Below are positions 1-5,158 of a stretch of 6,343 nt of DNA, one piece after another (position 1 is the stretch's first letter; each line of letters starts with the position of its first letter). Source of the DNA: Asaia bogorensis (lineage in GTDB: Bacteria > Pseudomonadota > Alphaproteobacteria > Acetobacterales > Acetobacteraceae); the NCBI GenBank assembly GCA_945871455.1, contig CAMBXJ010000263.1:1-6343 (forward strand). Reading direction: 5' to 3'. Under the pieces are notes generated by a model. The model was given only the letters and a program-made list of their open reading frames with translations, was not told where the DNA came from and did not search any database. Position numbers and translations under genes: made by a program.

Positions 1-200
1 AGGCGCGGTCGCCGCCTTCAACCGCTCAACCCCCGCTGCAGCCGACGACTTTCGCGGACCGTCTCGACGTCGATGAACAGGACCTCGGCCACTCGCTCTG
101 CCGCCCCGCCGTCGTCGAGCAACCCCAGCCCCTCCATTCGCCGATGAGCCGGGATCGGCGCATGATCACGTCGAGCGGAACGTAACAGCCTGTGAATCAC
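1..200 (-). pseudogene. Frameshifted 5' remnant of an IS630-like transposase
   Basis: Reading the minus strand from about position 200, the translation contains GLLDDGGAAERVAEVLFIDV followed by ETVRE. This resembles the N-terminal helix-turn-helix of IS630-family transposases, where a segment of the type LLDxGxxxExVAxxLxxDxxTVRxxxR precedes the DDE catalytic domain. The frame stops at 18-20 (TGA). In another frame the last bases read AAAGVERLKAATAP, which looks like the natural continuation, so I infer a small indel around 25-45. The family's DDE domain would lie beyond the left edge, so the gene is partial here in any case. The start is uncertain: GTG at 198-200 is the most upstream start that keeps the recognisable part, and it lacks a clear ribosome binding site. 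The family call rests on memory of the HTH pattern, not on an alignment. Confidence 0.5.
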
Positions 201-246
201 GCGATCAAAAAACTGGGTTGAACGGGTTTGCCGTTTCCCGCCAGAG

Positions 247-561
247 TTAGGCCGCGCCAGGGGGCCGGTCCCCAGCCTTCTGCGGTCGGTAGATATCCCG
301 CGGCGGCGGGCCGCCTCGCAGCGAGGCATTGCCACGCCACACCTGGAAGCGCCAGATCAACCACGCCACCACCGCGGCGCCAATCGCGACCGGCAGGATG
401 ATCAGCGCCAGCCAAAGCGCGAAGGCGGCCAGGGCGAAGGCTCCGGCCAGCACGGCGACGATAATCGCCCACATCAGGACGCGGGTCATGAAGGGCGGCC
501 TGCGAGGAGCGCGGTACCCCTCCTCGATCGTCATATCCAGTTCAGGCGGTCGGTTGCTCAT
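247..561 (-). CDS. Small two-helix inner-membrane protein, function unknown
   Basis: This is a 104-residue protein. Its N-terminus is polar and proline/arginine-rich (about residues 1-27, including RAPRRPPF). A continuous hydrophobic stretch from about residue 28 to 72 is long enough for two membrane helices joined by a tight turn near the LILP segment. A basic, proline-rich tail follows. It ends in TAA at 247-249 and starts with ATG at 559-561. There is no Shine-Dalgarno sequence directly upstream; the bases before the ATG read CCCCCC on the coding strand, so translation may be weak or the true start may be internal (Met10 or Met25). I do not recognise a family beyond a general short hypothetical membrane protein. 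It is 123 bp downstream of the DUF2283 gene on the same strand, which is too far to claim an operon. The clean alternation of charged and hydrophobic segments favours a real gene over a shadow frame. Confidence 0.7.
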   Translation of the reverse strand: MSNRPPELDMTIEEGYRAPRRPPFMTRVLMWAIIVAVLAGAFALAAFALWLALIILPVAIGAAVVAWLIWRFQVWRGNASLRGGPPPRDIYRPQKAGDRPPGAA

Positions 562-684
562 GGGGGGAATTTGGCTTCTCCCCGCCGATTGTTCAAGGTT
601 TGCGTGTCATGGCGTGTGGCGGCGCGGGCTGACACCTTTTGGAGTGTTACAGGTCGCTTGCATGCGGGATGCGGGTCGGGGCGG

Positions 685-894
685 TCAACCGACGGATTCC
701 GGCGTCAGTGTCTTCCCGTATGCGCCTGCTGAGCGTGCCGTCACACTCAGCACCTCGACGCCGATCAGGTTGCCGGCCCCGTCGAGGTCGATCATGACGC
801 CTGGAGCCACCTCCCGCGTTTCGGCCACCGGTGTCCCATCCGCCACGAAGCGCGCGTAGAACGCGTCCGCCGCCGGATCGTAGGTCGTGTTCAT
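685..894 (-). CDS. DUF2283 family protein, probable antitoxin of a DUF4258/DUF2283 pair
   Basis: This 69-residue protein matches the DUF2283 pattern throughout: an opening Y-D-P-x-x-D-A-x-Y (YDPAADAFY, residues 5-13), then ETREVAPGVMIDLD (25-38), then a glycine and the closing I-G-V-E-V-L (44-49). These proteins are small beta-rich folds that often lie beside DUF4258 or similar toxin-like genes. The ATG at 892-894 overlaps the stop of the upstream DUF4258 gene as ATGA (minus strand, bases 891-894), indicating translational coupling. A good Shine-Dalgarno AGAGGAG lies inside the end of the upstream gene (905-911), 10 bases before the start. The same frame stays open upstream to about 1410, but that extension crosses the DUF4258 gene and shows no family similarity, so the short start is chosen. 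The antitoxin role is inferred from pairing and order. Confidence 0.85.
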   Translation of the reverse strand: MNTTYDPAADAFYARFVADGTPVAETREVAPGVMIDLDGAGNLIGVEVLSVTARSAGAYGKTLTPESVG

Positions 895-1133
895 GGCCGG
901 CGCGCTCCTCTGTCGAAATACGCTGTGACGACCAGTATATCGGCACCTTCGGTCCGATGCACGACTTTGAGTATCCGGTCGCCGAATTCGCCGATCGCCT
1001 TGAACGAATGCGTCAGGTCCGGGTCTCGGTCCCGGGCAACCCAGTCGGGCGATCGAATGACCGCCTCCACCCAGGACAGGCGTACCCGCCGCTCCTCCAT
1101 CCGCTGTCTTGTGTGATCGGTCGGACGCAACAC
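891..1133 (-). CDS. DUF4258 family protein, probable toxin of a two-gene module
   Basis: This 80-residue protein fits the DUF4258 fold: HTRQRMEERRV near the N-terminus (residues 7-17; the family has H-x-x-x-R-M-x-x-R-x-I/V), then an EAVIRSPDW helix end (about 23-31), and a C-terminal beta-strand pair DRILKVVHR and ILVVTAYFD. The family resembles BrnT/RelE-type small toxins in size and layout and is often found beside DUF2283. The start used is GTG at 1131-1133, because the next ATG (1098-1100, Met12) would cut off the conserved His7/Arg9 region. A TTG at 1128-1130 is also possible. A weak AAAGGG ribosome site lies about 10-15 bases upstream. The stop TGA overlaps the next gene's ATG. No catalytic mechanism is established from the sequence, and the toxin role is inferred from gene pairing. 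Confidence 0.8.
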   Translation of the reverse strand: MLRPTDHTRQRMEERRVRLSWVEAVIRSPDWVARDRDPDLTHSFKAIGEFGDRILKVVHRTEGADILVVTAYFDRGARRP

Positions 1134-2140
1134 GGTTTGGTAGCCCTTTTCGCCCGGGATACGGCGCTATCAAGCCCTCCGGCAGGGCGGTCGGCACCGG
1201 AATCAACCATGCGCGGGATTCCGGCAGACCGCCTGCGCCATACCATGGCTGGCCTAACAAGCCGCCAAGGCAACGCGCAACAACAACGGCTCCCACTGGC
1301 GGAAGGTCGGCGAGCGTCATCAGGTTCCCGAATAGACACCCGTGGCACTGGCCGGAGGTTCCGACGACCGGGTGCGCATTGCCGATAATGGCACTGCGAC
1401 ATCGGCACACACGCCCCGTCGCAGGCCCGATTCGGACACGTGCGGGTGGTTTTTGTGCGGGTGAGAGGTCATGATCGATTCCAGATATTCATGTTATGTT
1501 CTAGGCTGACGGCACGTCTCATGGCAAGGAAATTCGCATTCGGGTCGATTCCGTGGGTGAGCATCGGGCAGTAAACATCTGATAGGACGTCGTTTGTAGA
1601 AATAATGTGCTGTCGGTTAACGCGCGGCGCTTTGTTTTTGAGACCGCGTGGACGGGGCCGGTCGCGGTCTTCACTTTATTTGAGATCTGACATCATGGTC
1701 GTCCGACACCCCACTGACATCACGCCACGATTCAGGTCGTTTTGAGAGTTTACTTTAACTCTGGCGGCTGACTCGGTTCGTTGCGAAACACCGCGGAAAA
1801 CCGAGGTTTCCGTTACGAATCCACGCGGGAATCGAGGGTATTTGTTCCGCTTCCTGGTCATTAACCCGCGGCCCTTATCCGCCTATAAAATCGTCAATCA
1901 CCGCCCATTTTGTAGGCGTTTATTTTCCGTCCGCCTGAATCCGGTCGCAACGAGGGCTTGGGGCCCGATACACCGGCAATGCCCGATTGGAACCTGGGCT
2001 TGCATCCCGACGGACCTCGTAACATTGTTGCCTCTAGTATCGGTGTAGAAACCATGTCACCTTCCGGGTCGCGCTCACGACACACGCCGGCCGAACGAAA
2101 CGGCCCCGGGCATGGTTCGAGAGGGATCCCCACGCTTCGG
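1134..2140. other. About 1 kb with no recognisable gene, AT-richer than its flanks
   Basis: I find no coding region here that I can support. Open frames exist on both strands at 1134-1480, but their translations are arginine/proline/cysteine-rich and resemble no family. From about 1480 to 2080 the composition falls: hand counts of three 60-base rows starting at 1561, 1681 and 1741 give about 43, 55 and 47% G+C, against about 70% in the oxidoreductase gene. The stretch holds several short dyads: AGACCGCG/CGCGGTCT (1641-1670), AGAGTT/AACTCT (1745-1762) and CGGAAA/TTTCCG (1794-1812). It also has a TATAAA at about 1884. It could be decayed mobile DNA, an unannotated small RNA locus, or an ordinary long spacer. 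No tRNA or rRNA segment was recognised. Confidence 0.5.
1641..1670 (+). terminator. Candidate hairpin terminator, 8-bp perfect stem
   Basis: AGACCGCG (1641-1648) pairs perfectly with CGCGGTCT (1663-1670) across a 14-base GC-rich loop. On the plus strand it is followed by TCACTTTATTTG, which is T-rich but not a clean T-run. No plus-strand gene is recognised upstream, so this may simply be structure in a non-coding transcript. Confidence 0.25.
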
Positions 2141-2329
2141 GCGCTATCGCATTCACACATCTTCGCGCTGGAGAATATTCTCCCCCCCCTTGCGGAAGGG
2201 GGCTGGGGGGAGGGGTTTTACGCAATATTCGTGCGGGATCACCCCTCCCCCCAACCCCCTCCCGCAAGGGGAGGGGGAGGACTTTCTACGGCCGACACCT
2301 GATTCCGAGATGTGTGAATGCAGTAGCGC
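2141..2329. mobile_element. MITE-like element with ~20-bp terminal inverted repeats
   Basis: The left end GCGCTATCGCATTCACACAT (2141-2160) is the reverse complement of the right end ATGTGTGAATGCAGTAGCGC (2310-2329) apart from two central bases. The ends are flanked by the direct repeat TTCGG (2136-2140 and 2330-2334), a candidate 5-bp target-site duplication. The longer string CGCTTCGGGC also recurs at 2133-2142 and 2327-2336, so the exact boundary is ambiguous by a few bases. The interior carries no gene. It contains a 12-bp palindrome GAGAATATTCTC (2171-2182) and a very large C/G-rich inverted repeat (see next entry). Size (about 190 bp), terminal repeats, lack of coding capacity and possible duplication are the hallmarks of a non-autonomous element moved in trans. 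The parent transposase is not in this window unless it is the IS630-like remnant at the left edge, whose usual TA target duplication would not fit. Confidence 0.6.
2183..2275. repeat. Long C/G-rich inverted repeat (REP/BIME-like) inside the element
   Basis: The left arm (about 2183-2215, C-run, CTTGCGGAAGGGGG, then G-runs) is nearly the reverse complement of the right arm (about 2241-2275, C-runs, CCCGCAAGGGG, then G-runs), with about 25 bases between. Each arm can also fold on itself: CCCCTT-GCGG-AAGGGG on the left, and a stem closed by a GCAA (GNRA-type) loop on the right. The structure can therefore be one very long hairpin or two side-by-side hairpins, as in paired REP units. Similar C/G-rich repeats built around CCCCTTGCGGGAGGGGG are scattered through many proteobacterial genomes, as far as I recall. 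The long hairpin could stop transcription in either direction. Confidence 0.75.
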
Positions 2330-2382
2330 TTCGGGCATGTGAGCGGATAGACCGGTGTGGCCGCCATTGGGTGCAGTGTCCC

Positions 2383-2712
2383 CTATGCCGCGAACCGGCC
2401 ATCGTCCAGGGCGCGGGCCTGACCGAGGGCGACCAGGGTTTGCAGCATGCGGGGCAGGCGGTCGCCGCGCGGGGTGCCCTTGAAGCGGCGGGACAGGGCT
2501 CGGGCGGTGACCGGACCCTGGCGCAGGGCCGCCCGCAGCACCAAGAACTGCGCCGGTTCCTCCTTCGCCCACCGCTCGGCCGCCGCCGCCACGGCATCAG
2601 TGTCCACGTCCAGGCTGGTCTGGCGAGCGGCGCGGGCGGGTTCCTCGGGCGCCTGGAATGCGGGGCGGAGCCAGCGGATTTTGCCGTCCTGTTCTTCCCG
2701 CACCCGCTCGAC
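2383..2712 (-). pseudogene. 3' remnant of an MmeI-like DNA methyltransferase gene
   Basis: The minus-strand translation begins recognisably as VERVREEQDGKIRWLRPAFQ and ends with LVALGQARALDDGRF just before TAG at 2383-2385. The (I/V)RWLRPxxQxP segment followed by a small winged-helix-like tail is, as I recall, the C-terminus of large MmeI-type class I SAM-dependent DNA methyltransferases, usually about 900 residues. Only about 110 residues are present: similarity ends near 2712, the frame meets a TGA at 2719-2721, and neither the catalytic methylase motifs nor the target-recognition region is found upstream in any frame. An apparent GTG start at 2701-2703 is probably not used. The breakpoint lies about 130 bp from the oxidoreductase start, and the other end lies about 50 bp from the MITE-like element, so deletion during mobile-element activity is plausible. 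An independent small protein is the alternative. Confidence 0.6.
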
Positions 2713-2803
2713 GCCACGTCATGGGTTGCAATGCATCCCACATGTGCGGCTGTTCGGCCTGTCCTGCCTTTTGGCTAGGCGGGTGACCTGCGCCATCCAG
2801 TCC

Positions 2804-2830
2804 TATAAGATAGGTGCCGATAGTGGGAGG
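2804..2830 (+). promoter_or_regulatory. Possible -10 box and ribosome binding site for the oxidoreductase
   Basis: TATAAG (2804-2809) resembles a sigma-70 -10 element, but no convincing -35 hexamer sits at the right spacing, so the promoter part is weak. GGGAGG (2825-2830) is a strong Shine-Dalgarno 9 bases before the ATG at 2840. It decides the start against the longer open frame that extends upstream to 2447. Confidence 0.35.
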
Positions 2831-2839
2831 ATTCCTGTC

Positions 2840-3814
2840 ATGAAAGTCGGCCTGTTCATCAACACCCAGTTCCCGGAAGGCTACAACGTCCCGGAGCGCA
2901 TTCCGGAGATGGTGACTCAGGTCCGGGCCGCGCGCGATGCCGGGTTCAGCTCGCTGTGGTTTCCGCACCACTGGCTGACGCATCCGATGCAGATGCTGCA
3001 GATCACGCCGATGATGGCCTACATCGCCGCCCATGCGCAGGGCATGACGATCGGGCCGAACATCCTGATCCTGCCGCCGCTCAATCCCGTGCATGTCGCC
3101 GAGGAAGCCGCCACCTTGGACGTGCTGACCGGGGGCAACTACATTCTGGGTGTCGGCCTTGGCTACCGCCCGCCGGAATTCACCGCCTTCGGCCAGCCGC
3201 TGAGCGAACGGGCGCCGCGGTTCAACGAAAGCCTGGCCCTGATGAAGCGGTTGTGGACCGAGGATCGGGTCGAGCATCAGGGCCGTTTCTACACCGTGAA
3301 GGACGCGGGGATCAGCCTGAAGCCGGTGCGGCCGGGCGGGCCTCCGTTGTACATTGCCGGGCAGGCGGATGTGTCGGTCCGCCGAGCGGCACGGATCGGG
3401 GATGCGTGGCTGATCGTGAACAGCGGTGGGTTGGGGAAGATCACGCCGCTGATGAAGACCTACCGGGCGGCTTTGGCGGAATTCGGCCGCACGCCGATCG
3501 ACTTCCCGATCACGATCGAATGCTATGTGGGCGAGAACAACGCCACCGCGCATGAGGAATGCCGGGAGCCGCTGGAATACAAATACAACGCCTATGCGTC
3601 CTGGGGCCTGCAGGACCGGGTGACTCAGACGACGTTCCCGGAATTCGCCCGCGATCGTTTCATCATCGGCGACAAGGTGAAGGTGAAGGAGGAAATCGCC
3701 CGGTATCGCGAACTGCTCGGGGTCGATCACTTCATCATGCGCTGCCAATGGCCGGGCCTGCCGGTGGAGAAGACCTTGGGGACGATCAAGCGGTTGGGCG
3801 AGATTTTCGCGTAG
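2840..3814 (+). CDS. LLM class flavin-dependent oxidoreductase (luciferase-like)
   Basis: This 324-residue protein of the bacterial luciferase-like superfamily is expected to be a TIM-barrel FMN (or F420) dependent monooxygenase or oxidoreductase in the cytoplasm. Recognisable parts in order: the N-terminal strand MKVGLFINTQFPEG; AARDAGFSSLWFPHHW (about 32-47), the usual first-barrel segment; IGPNILILPPLNPVHVAEEAATLDVLTGGN (about 72-101); the superfamily signature GVGLGYRPPEFTAFG (about 104-118); RFNESLALMKRLW with GRFYTV; and PPLYIAGQADVSVRRAARIGDAWL, the phosphate-binding region. Length is typical and the gene appears intact. The start at 2840 has a good ribosome site and begins exactly where family similarity begins; the upstream in-frame extension is antisense to the methylase remnant and is rejected. 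The substrate cannot be read from sequence. It is transcribed in the direction of the cassette downstream but is separated from it by 208 bp. Confidence 0.93.
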   Translation: MKVGLFINTQFPEGYNVPERIPEMVTQVRAARDAGFSSLWFPHHWLTHPMQMLQITPMMAYIAAHAQGMTIGPNILILPPLNPVHVAEEAATLDVLTGGNYILGVGLGYRPPEFTAFGQPLSERAPRFNESLALMKRLWTEDRVEHQGRFYTVKDAGISLKPVRPGGPPLYIAGQADVSVRRAARIGDAWLIVNSGGLGKITPLMKTYRAALAEFGRTPIDFPITIECYVGENNATAHEECREPLEYKYNAYASWGLQDRVTQTTFPEFARDRFIIGDKVKVKEEIARYRELLGVDHFIMRCQWPGLPVEKTLGTIKRLGEIFA

Positions 3815-3863
3815 GTATTGGGTTCGTGGCAGGGAAGAGGTGACCTTGGTCGCTTCCGTATAT

Positions 3864-3880
3864 CATTGGCCGTGCCAATG
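3864..3880. promoter_or_regulatory. Perfect 7-bp dyad, candidate operator or hairpin
   Basis: CATTGGC (3864-3870) and GCCAATG (3874-3880) form a perfect inverted repeat around CGT. It lies 49 bp after the oxidoreductase stop and about 140 bp before the RusA-like start. It lacks a T-run, so an intrinsic terminator is unlikely. The 17-bp symmetric form fits a dimeric repressor site or an mRNA hairpin. TTGACA follows immediately (3881-3886), but no matching -10 is seen about 17 bases later. Confidence 0.35.
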
Positions 3881-4022
3881 TTGACAGAGCCACCTCGGTT
3901 CGGGCGTGGGCTGCCCCGCATGTCGGACGACCCGGCCGGCGGGCTTCCATATCTCGCACGTCCAGCTCCCCATTCGGTGGAGTACCCACGGTACGGGCAC
4001 GAGAATCATCGGAATCCCGCCA

Positions 4023-4475
4023 TTGAGTGAAGCGACAAGCAGATCCGACATTGGCCTCCCATTCCCGATCGAGTTTCTGATCAGGGACACGCCGCGCTCT
4101 CACCAGTCGAGCAACGCGCCGGCCAAGGAGCGATGGAAGCGAAACGTGGGCGCCATCGCCGAAGCGCATGTAAACTCCCTGACGGAGTTGTTCTTTCTCG
4201 ATGATCGCCCCTTGTCCGTGACCATCTTCTACTTTCCGCCTGCTGCCATGGCGGGGGACATCGATAACATCGCCAAGCTGATTCTGGATGGCATGGTGAA
4301 TGTCATCTACCCCGACGACCGGTTGCTGGAGCGGGTTTTGGTCCAAAAATTCGAACCGGAGGTGGTGGCCGTTTTCCGTTCCATGACACCGGTGCTCGCC
4401 CAGGCGACAGAAGCCGAACCACTGGTGATTTATATACGGATTGATGACGATCTTGGCTGGAGGAATTTGCCATGA
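4023..4475 (+). CDS. RusA family Holliday-junction-resolvase-like endonuclease
   Basis: This 150-residue protein (from the TTG start) carries the RusA core. LPFPIEFLIRDTPRSHQ near the N-terminus matches the family's first strand and loop. GDIDNIAKLILDG (residues 78-90) and IYPDDRLLERV (95-105) give the acidic pattern D-x-D-N-x-x-K ... D-D. Asp79, Asp81, Lys85 and Asp98/Asp99 correspond by spacing to E. coli RusA Asp70, Asp72, Lys76 and Asp91, so the active site looks intact. RusA proteins are small dimeric metal-dependent nucleases that cut four-way DNA junctions and are usually prophage-borne. Start choice: no ATG precedes the conserved region. TTG at 4023-4025, with GGAA 8 bases upstream, gives a natural N-terminus (SEATSRSD); GTG at 3906 would add 39 atypical residues. 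The stop overlaps the next gene's ATG, implying co-translation. No phage structural or replication genes are nearby, which is unusual for a resolvase. Confidence 0.82.
   Translation: MSEATSRSDIGLPFPIEFLIRDTPRSHQSSNAPAKERWKRNVGAIAEAHVNSLTELFFLDDRPLSVTIFYFPPAAMAGDIDNIAKLILDGMVNVIYPDDRLLERVLVQKFEPEVVAVFRSMTPVLAQATEAEPLVIYIRIDDDLGWRNLP
4459..4465 (+). promoter_or_regulatory. Strong ribosome binding site of the PD-(D/E)XK-HEPN gene
   Basis: GGAGGAA inside the end of the RusA-like gene lies 6 bases before the ATG at 4472. With the ATGA stop/start overlap it supports coupled translation and fixes the start of the second gene. Confidence 0.75.
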
Positions 4476-5158
4476 CACTGGAAATTCAGGCGCCCGAAAA
4501 CAACGTGCTCAGGGATCTGCAGCTCTCCTGGCAACAGCGTGGCTTCAAATTCCATATTGACCCGCCACGTGAACTCGTGCCCGCTTTCCTCTCGGGATAC
4601 CAACCAGACGCCATAGCGTTCGGTCCGGATGGTCGGGGCATTATTGTTGAGGTTAAACGTCACCACACGCAATCGATCGATCGACATCTTGCGGAGCTGG
4701 CAAAGCAGGTAGCCGGCCAAAAAGACTGGGATTTCACGGTCATATACGCCAATGCGGCGACAGAATTACCAACTCTGATCGCGAAGCCGTCTCCTGAGCA
4801 GGTCGACGCCAAACTAACGCAAATTCAAGCTTTGGTGGACGCCGGCCATTATGGTCCTGCTTTCATCACTGGCTGGGCGATCCTCGAATCACTGGCCCGC
4901 ATGGCAGGCATTGACGACGCGAGCATGGGCTCGCGGGGTTTCTCGCCGGTCCAGGCTATTCAGATCTTGGCTGAAGAAGGTTATCTTGAAAATGACGCGG
5001 CACAAGATCTCCGAGATATGGCGAAATTGCGAAATGCGGTCGTGCATGGCGATTTGTCGATCGATGTGTCCGCCAGCCAGGTTCAACGACTCATCGAGCA
5101 ACTGCGAGCCATTCTATCGAACATTCAGATGGTAATGTCTTCGCCACACGCCGTTTGA
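4472..5158 (+). CDS. PD-(D/E)XK nuclease-like protein with C-terminal HEPN-like domain
   Basis: This is a 228-residue protein with two parts. Residues about 1-105 look like a restriction-endonuclease-like fold: an N-terminal helix with Glu9 (APENNVLRDLQLSWQQRGF), then GYQPDAIAFGPDGRGIIVE and VKR, giving Asp46-x13-Glu60-x-Lys62, followed by a helix (RHLAELAKQVAG) and the strand WDFTVIYAN. This resembles archaeal Holliday-junction-resolvase-like (AHJR-like) REases. Residues about 108-215 are helical: GPAFITGWAILESLARMAG, then EEGYLENDAAQDLRDMAKLR and NAVVHG. Arg187-Asn188-x3-His192 is the RNxxxH signature of HEPN domains, many of which are RNases in toxin-antitoxin and phage-defence systems. 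No signal peptide or membrane segment is seen. Base composition (about 45-53% G+C in rows counted) is well below the flanking metabolic genes, suggesting transfer. The domain assignments come from motifs; the combined function is unknown to me. An alternative reading of the C-terminal part is a purely structural four-helix adaptor. Confidence 0.72.
   Translation: MTLEIQAPENNVLRDLQLSWQQRGFKFHIDPPRELVPAFLSGYQPDAIAFGPDGRGIIVEVKRHHTQSIDRHLAELAKQVAGQKDWDFTVIYANAATELPTLIAKPSPEQVDAKLTQIQALVDAGHYGPAFITGWAILESLARMAGIDDASMGSRGFSPVQAIQILAEEGYLENDAAQDLRDMAKLRNAVVHGDLSIDVSASQVQRLIEQLRAILSNIQMVMSSPHAV

Noticed and set aside
895..1410. Upstream extension of the DUF2283 frame, including a hydrophobic stretch near 1165-1320
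   Set aside because: The stretch looks mildly protein-like, but it overlaps the well-supported DUF4258 gene and matches no family I recognise.
1676..1861. 61-codon minus-strand open frame in the AT-richer gap
   Set aside because: It has no ribosome site, no family pattern and a composition like random sequence.
2112..2128. GGTTCGAGAGGGATCC resembling a tRNA T-arm
   Set aside because: No acceptor, D or anticodon stems can be built around it.
2183..2275. Repeats considered as a CRISPR array
   Set aside because: The two arms are inverted, not regularly spaced direct repeats, and there are no spacers or cas genes.
2447..2839. In-frame upstream extension of the oxidoreductase
   Set aside because: It has no family similarity, is Arg/Ala-rich and lies antisense to the methylase remnant; the ATG at 2840 has a strong ribosome site.
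2597..3748. 383-codon minus-strand open frame opposite the oxidoreductase
   Set aside because: It is a mirror of a high-G+C gene: the translation is rich in Arg, His, Gln and Pro with no family pattern, while the plus-strand protein matches the LLM oxidoreductases end to end.
3881..3886. TTGACA as a -35 box for the RusA-like operon
   Set aside because: No -10-like hexamer lies 15-19 bases downstream.
3786..4478. 230-codon minus-strand open frame opposite the RusA-like gene
   Set aside because: The plus-strand frame holds the RusA catalytic pattern; the reverse frame shows no recognisable motif.
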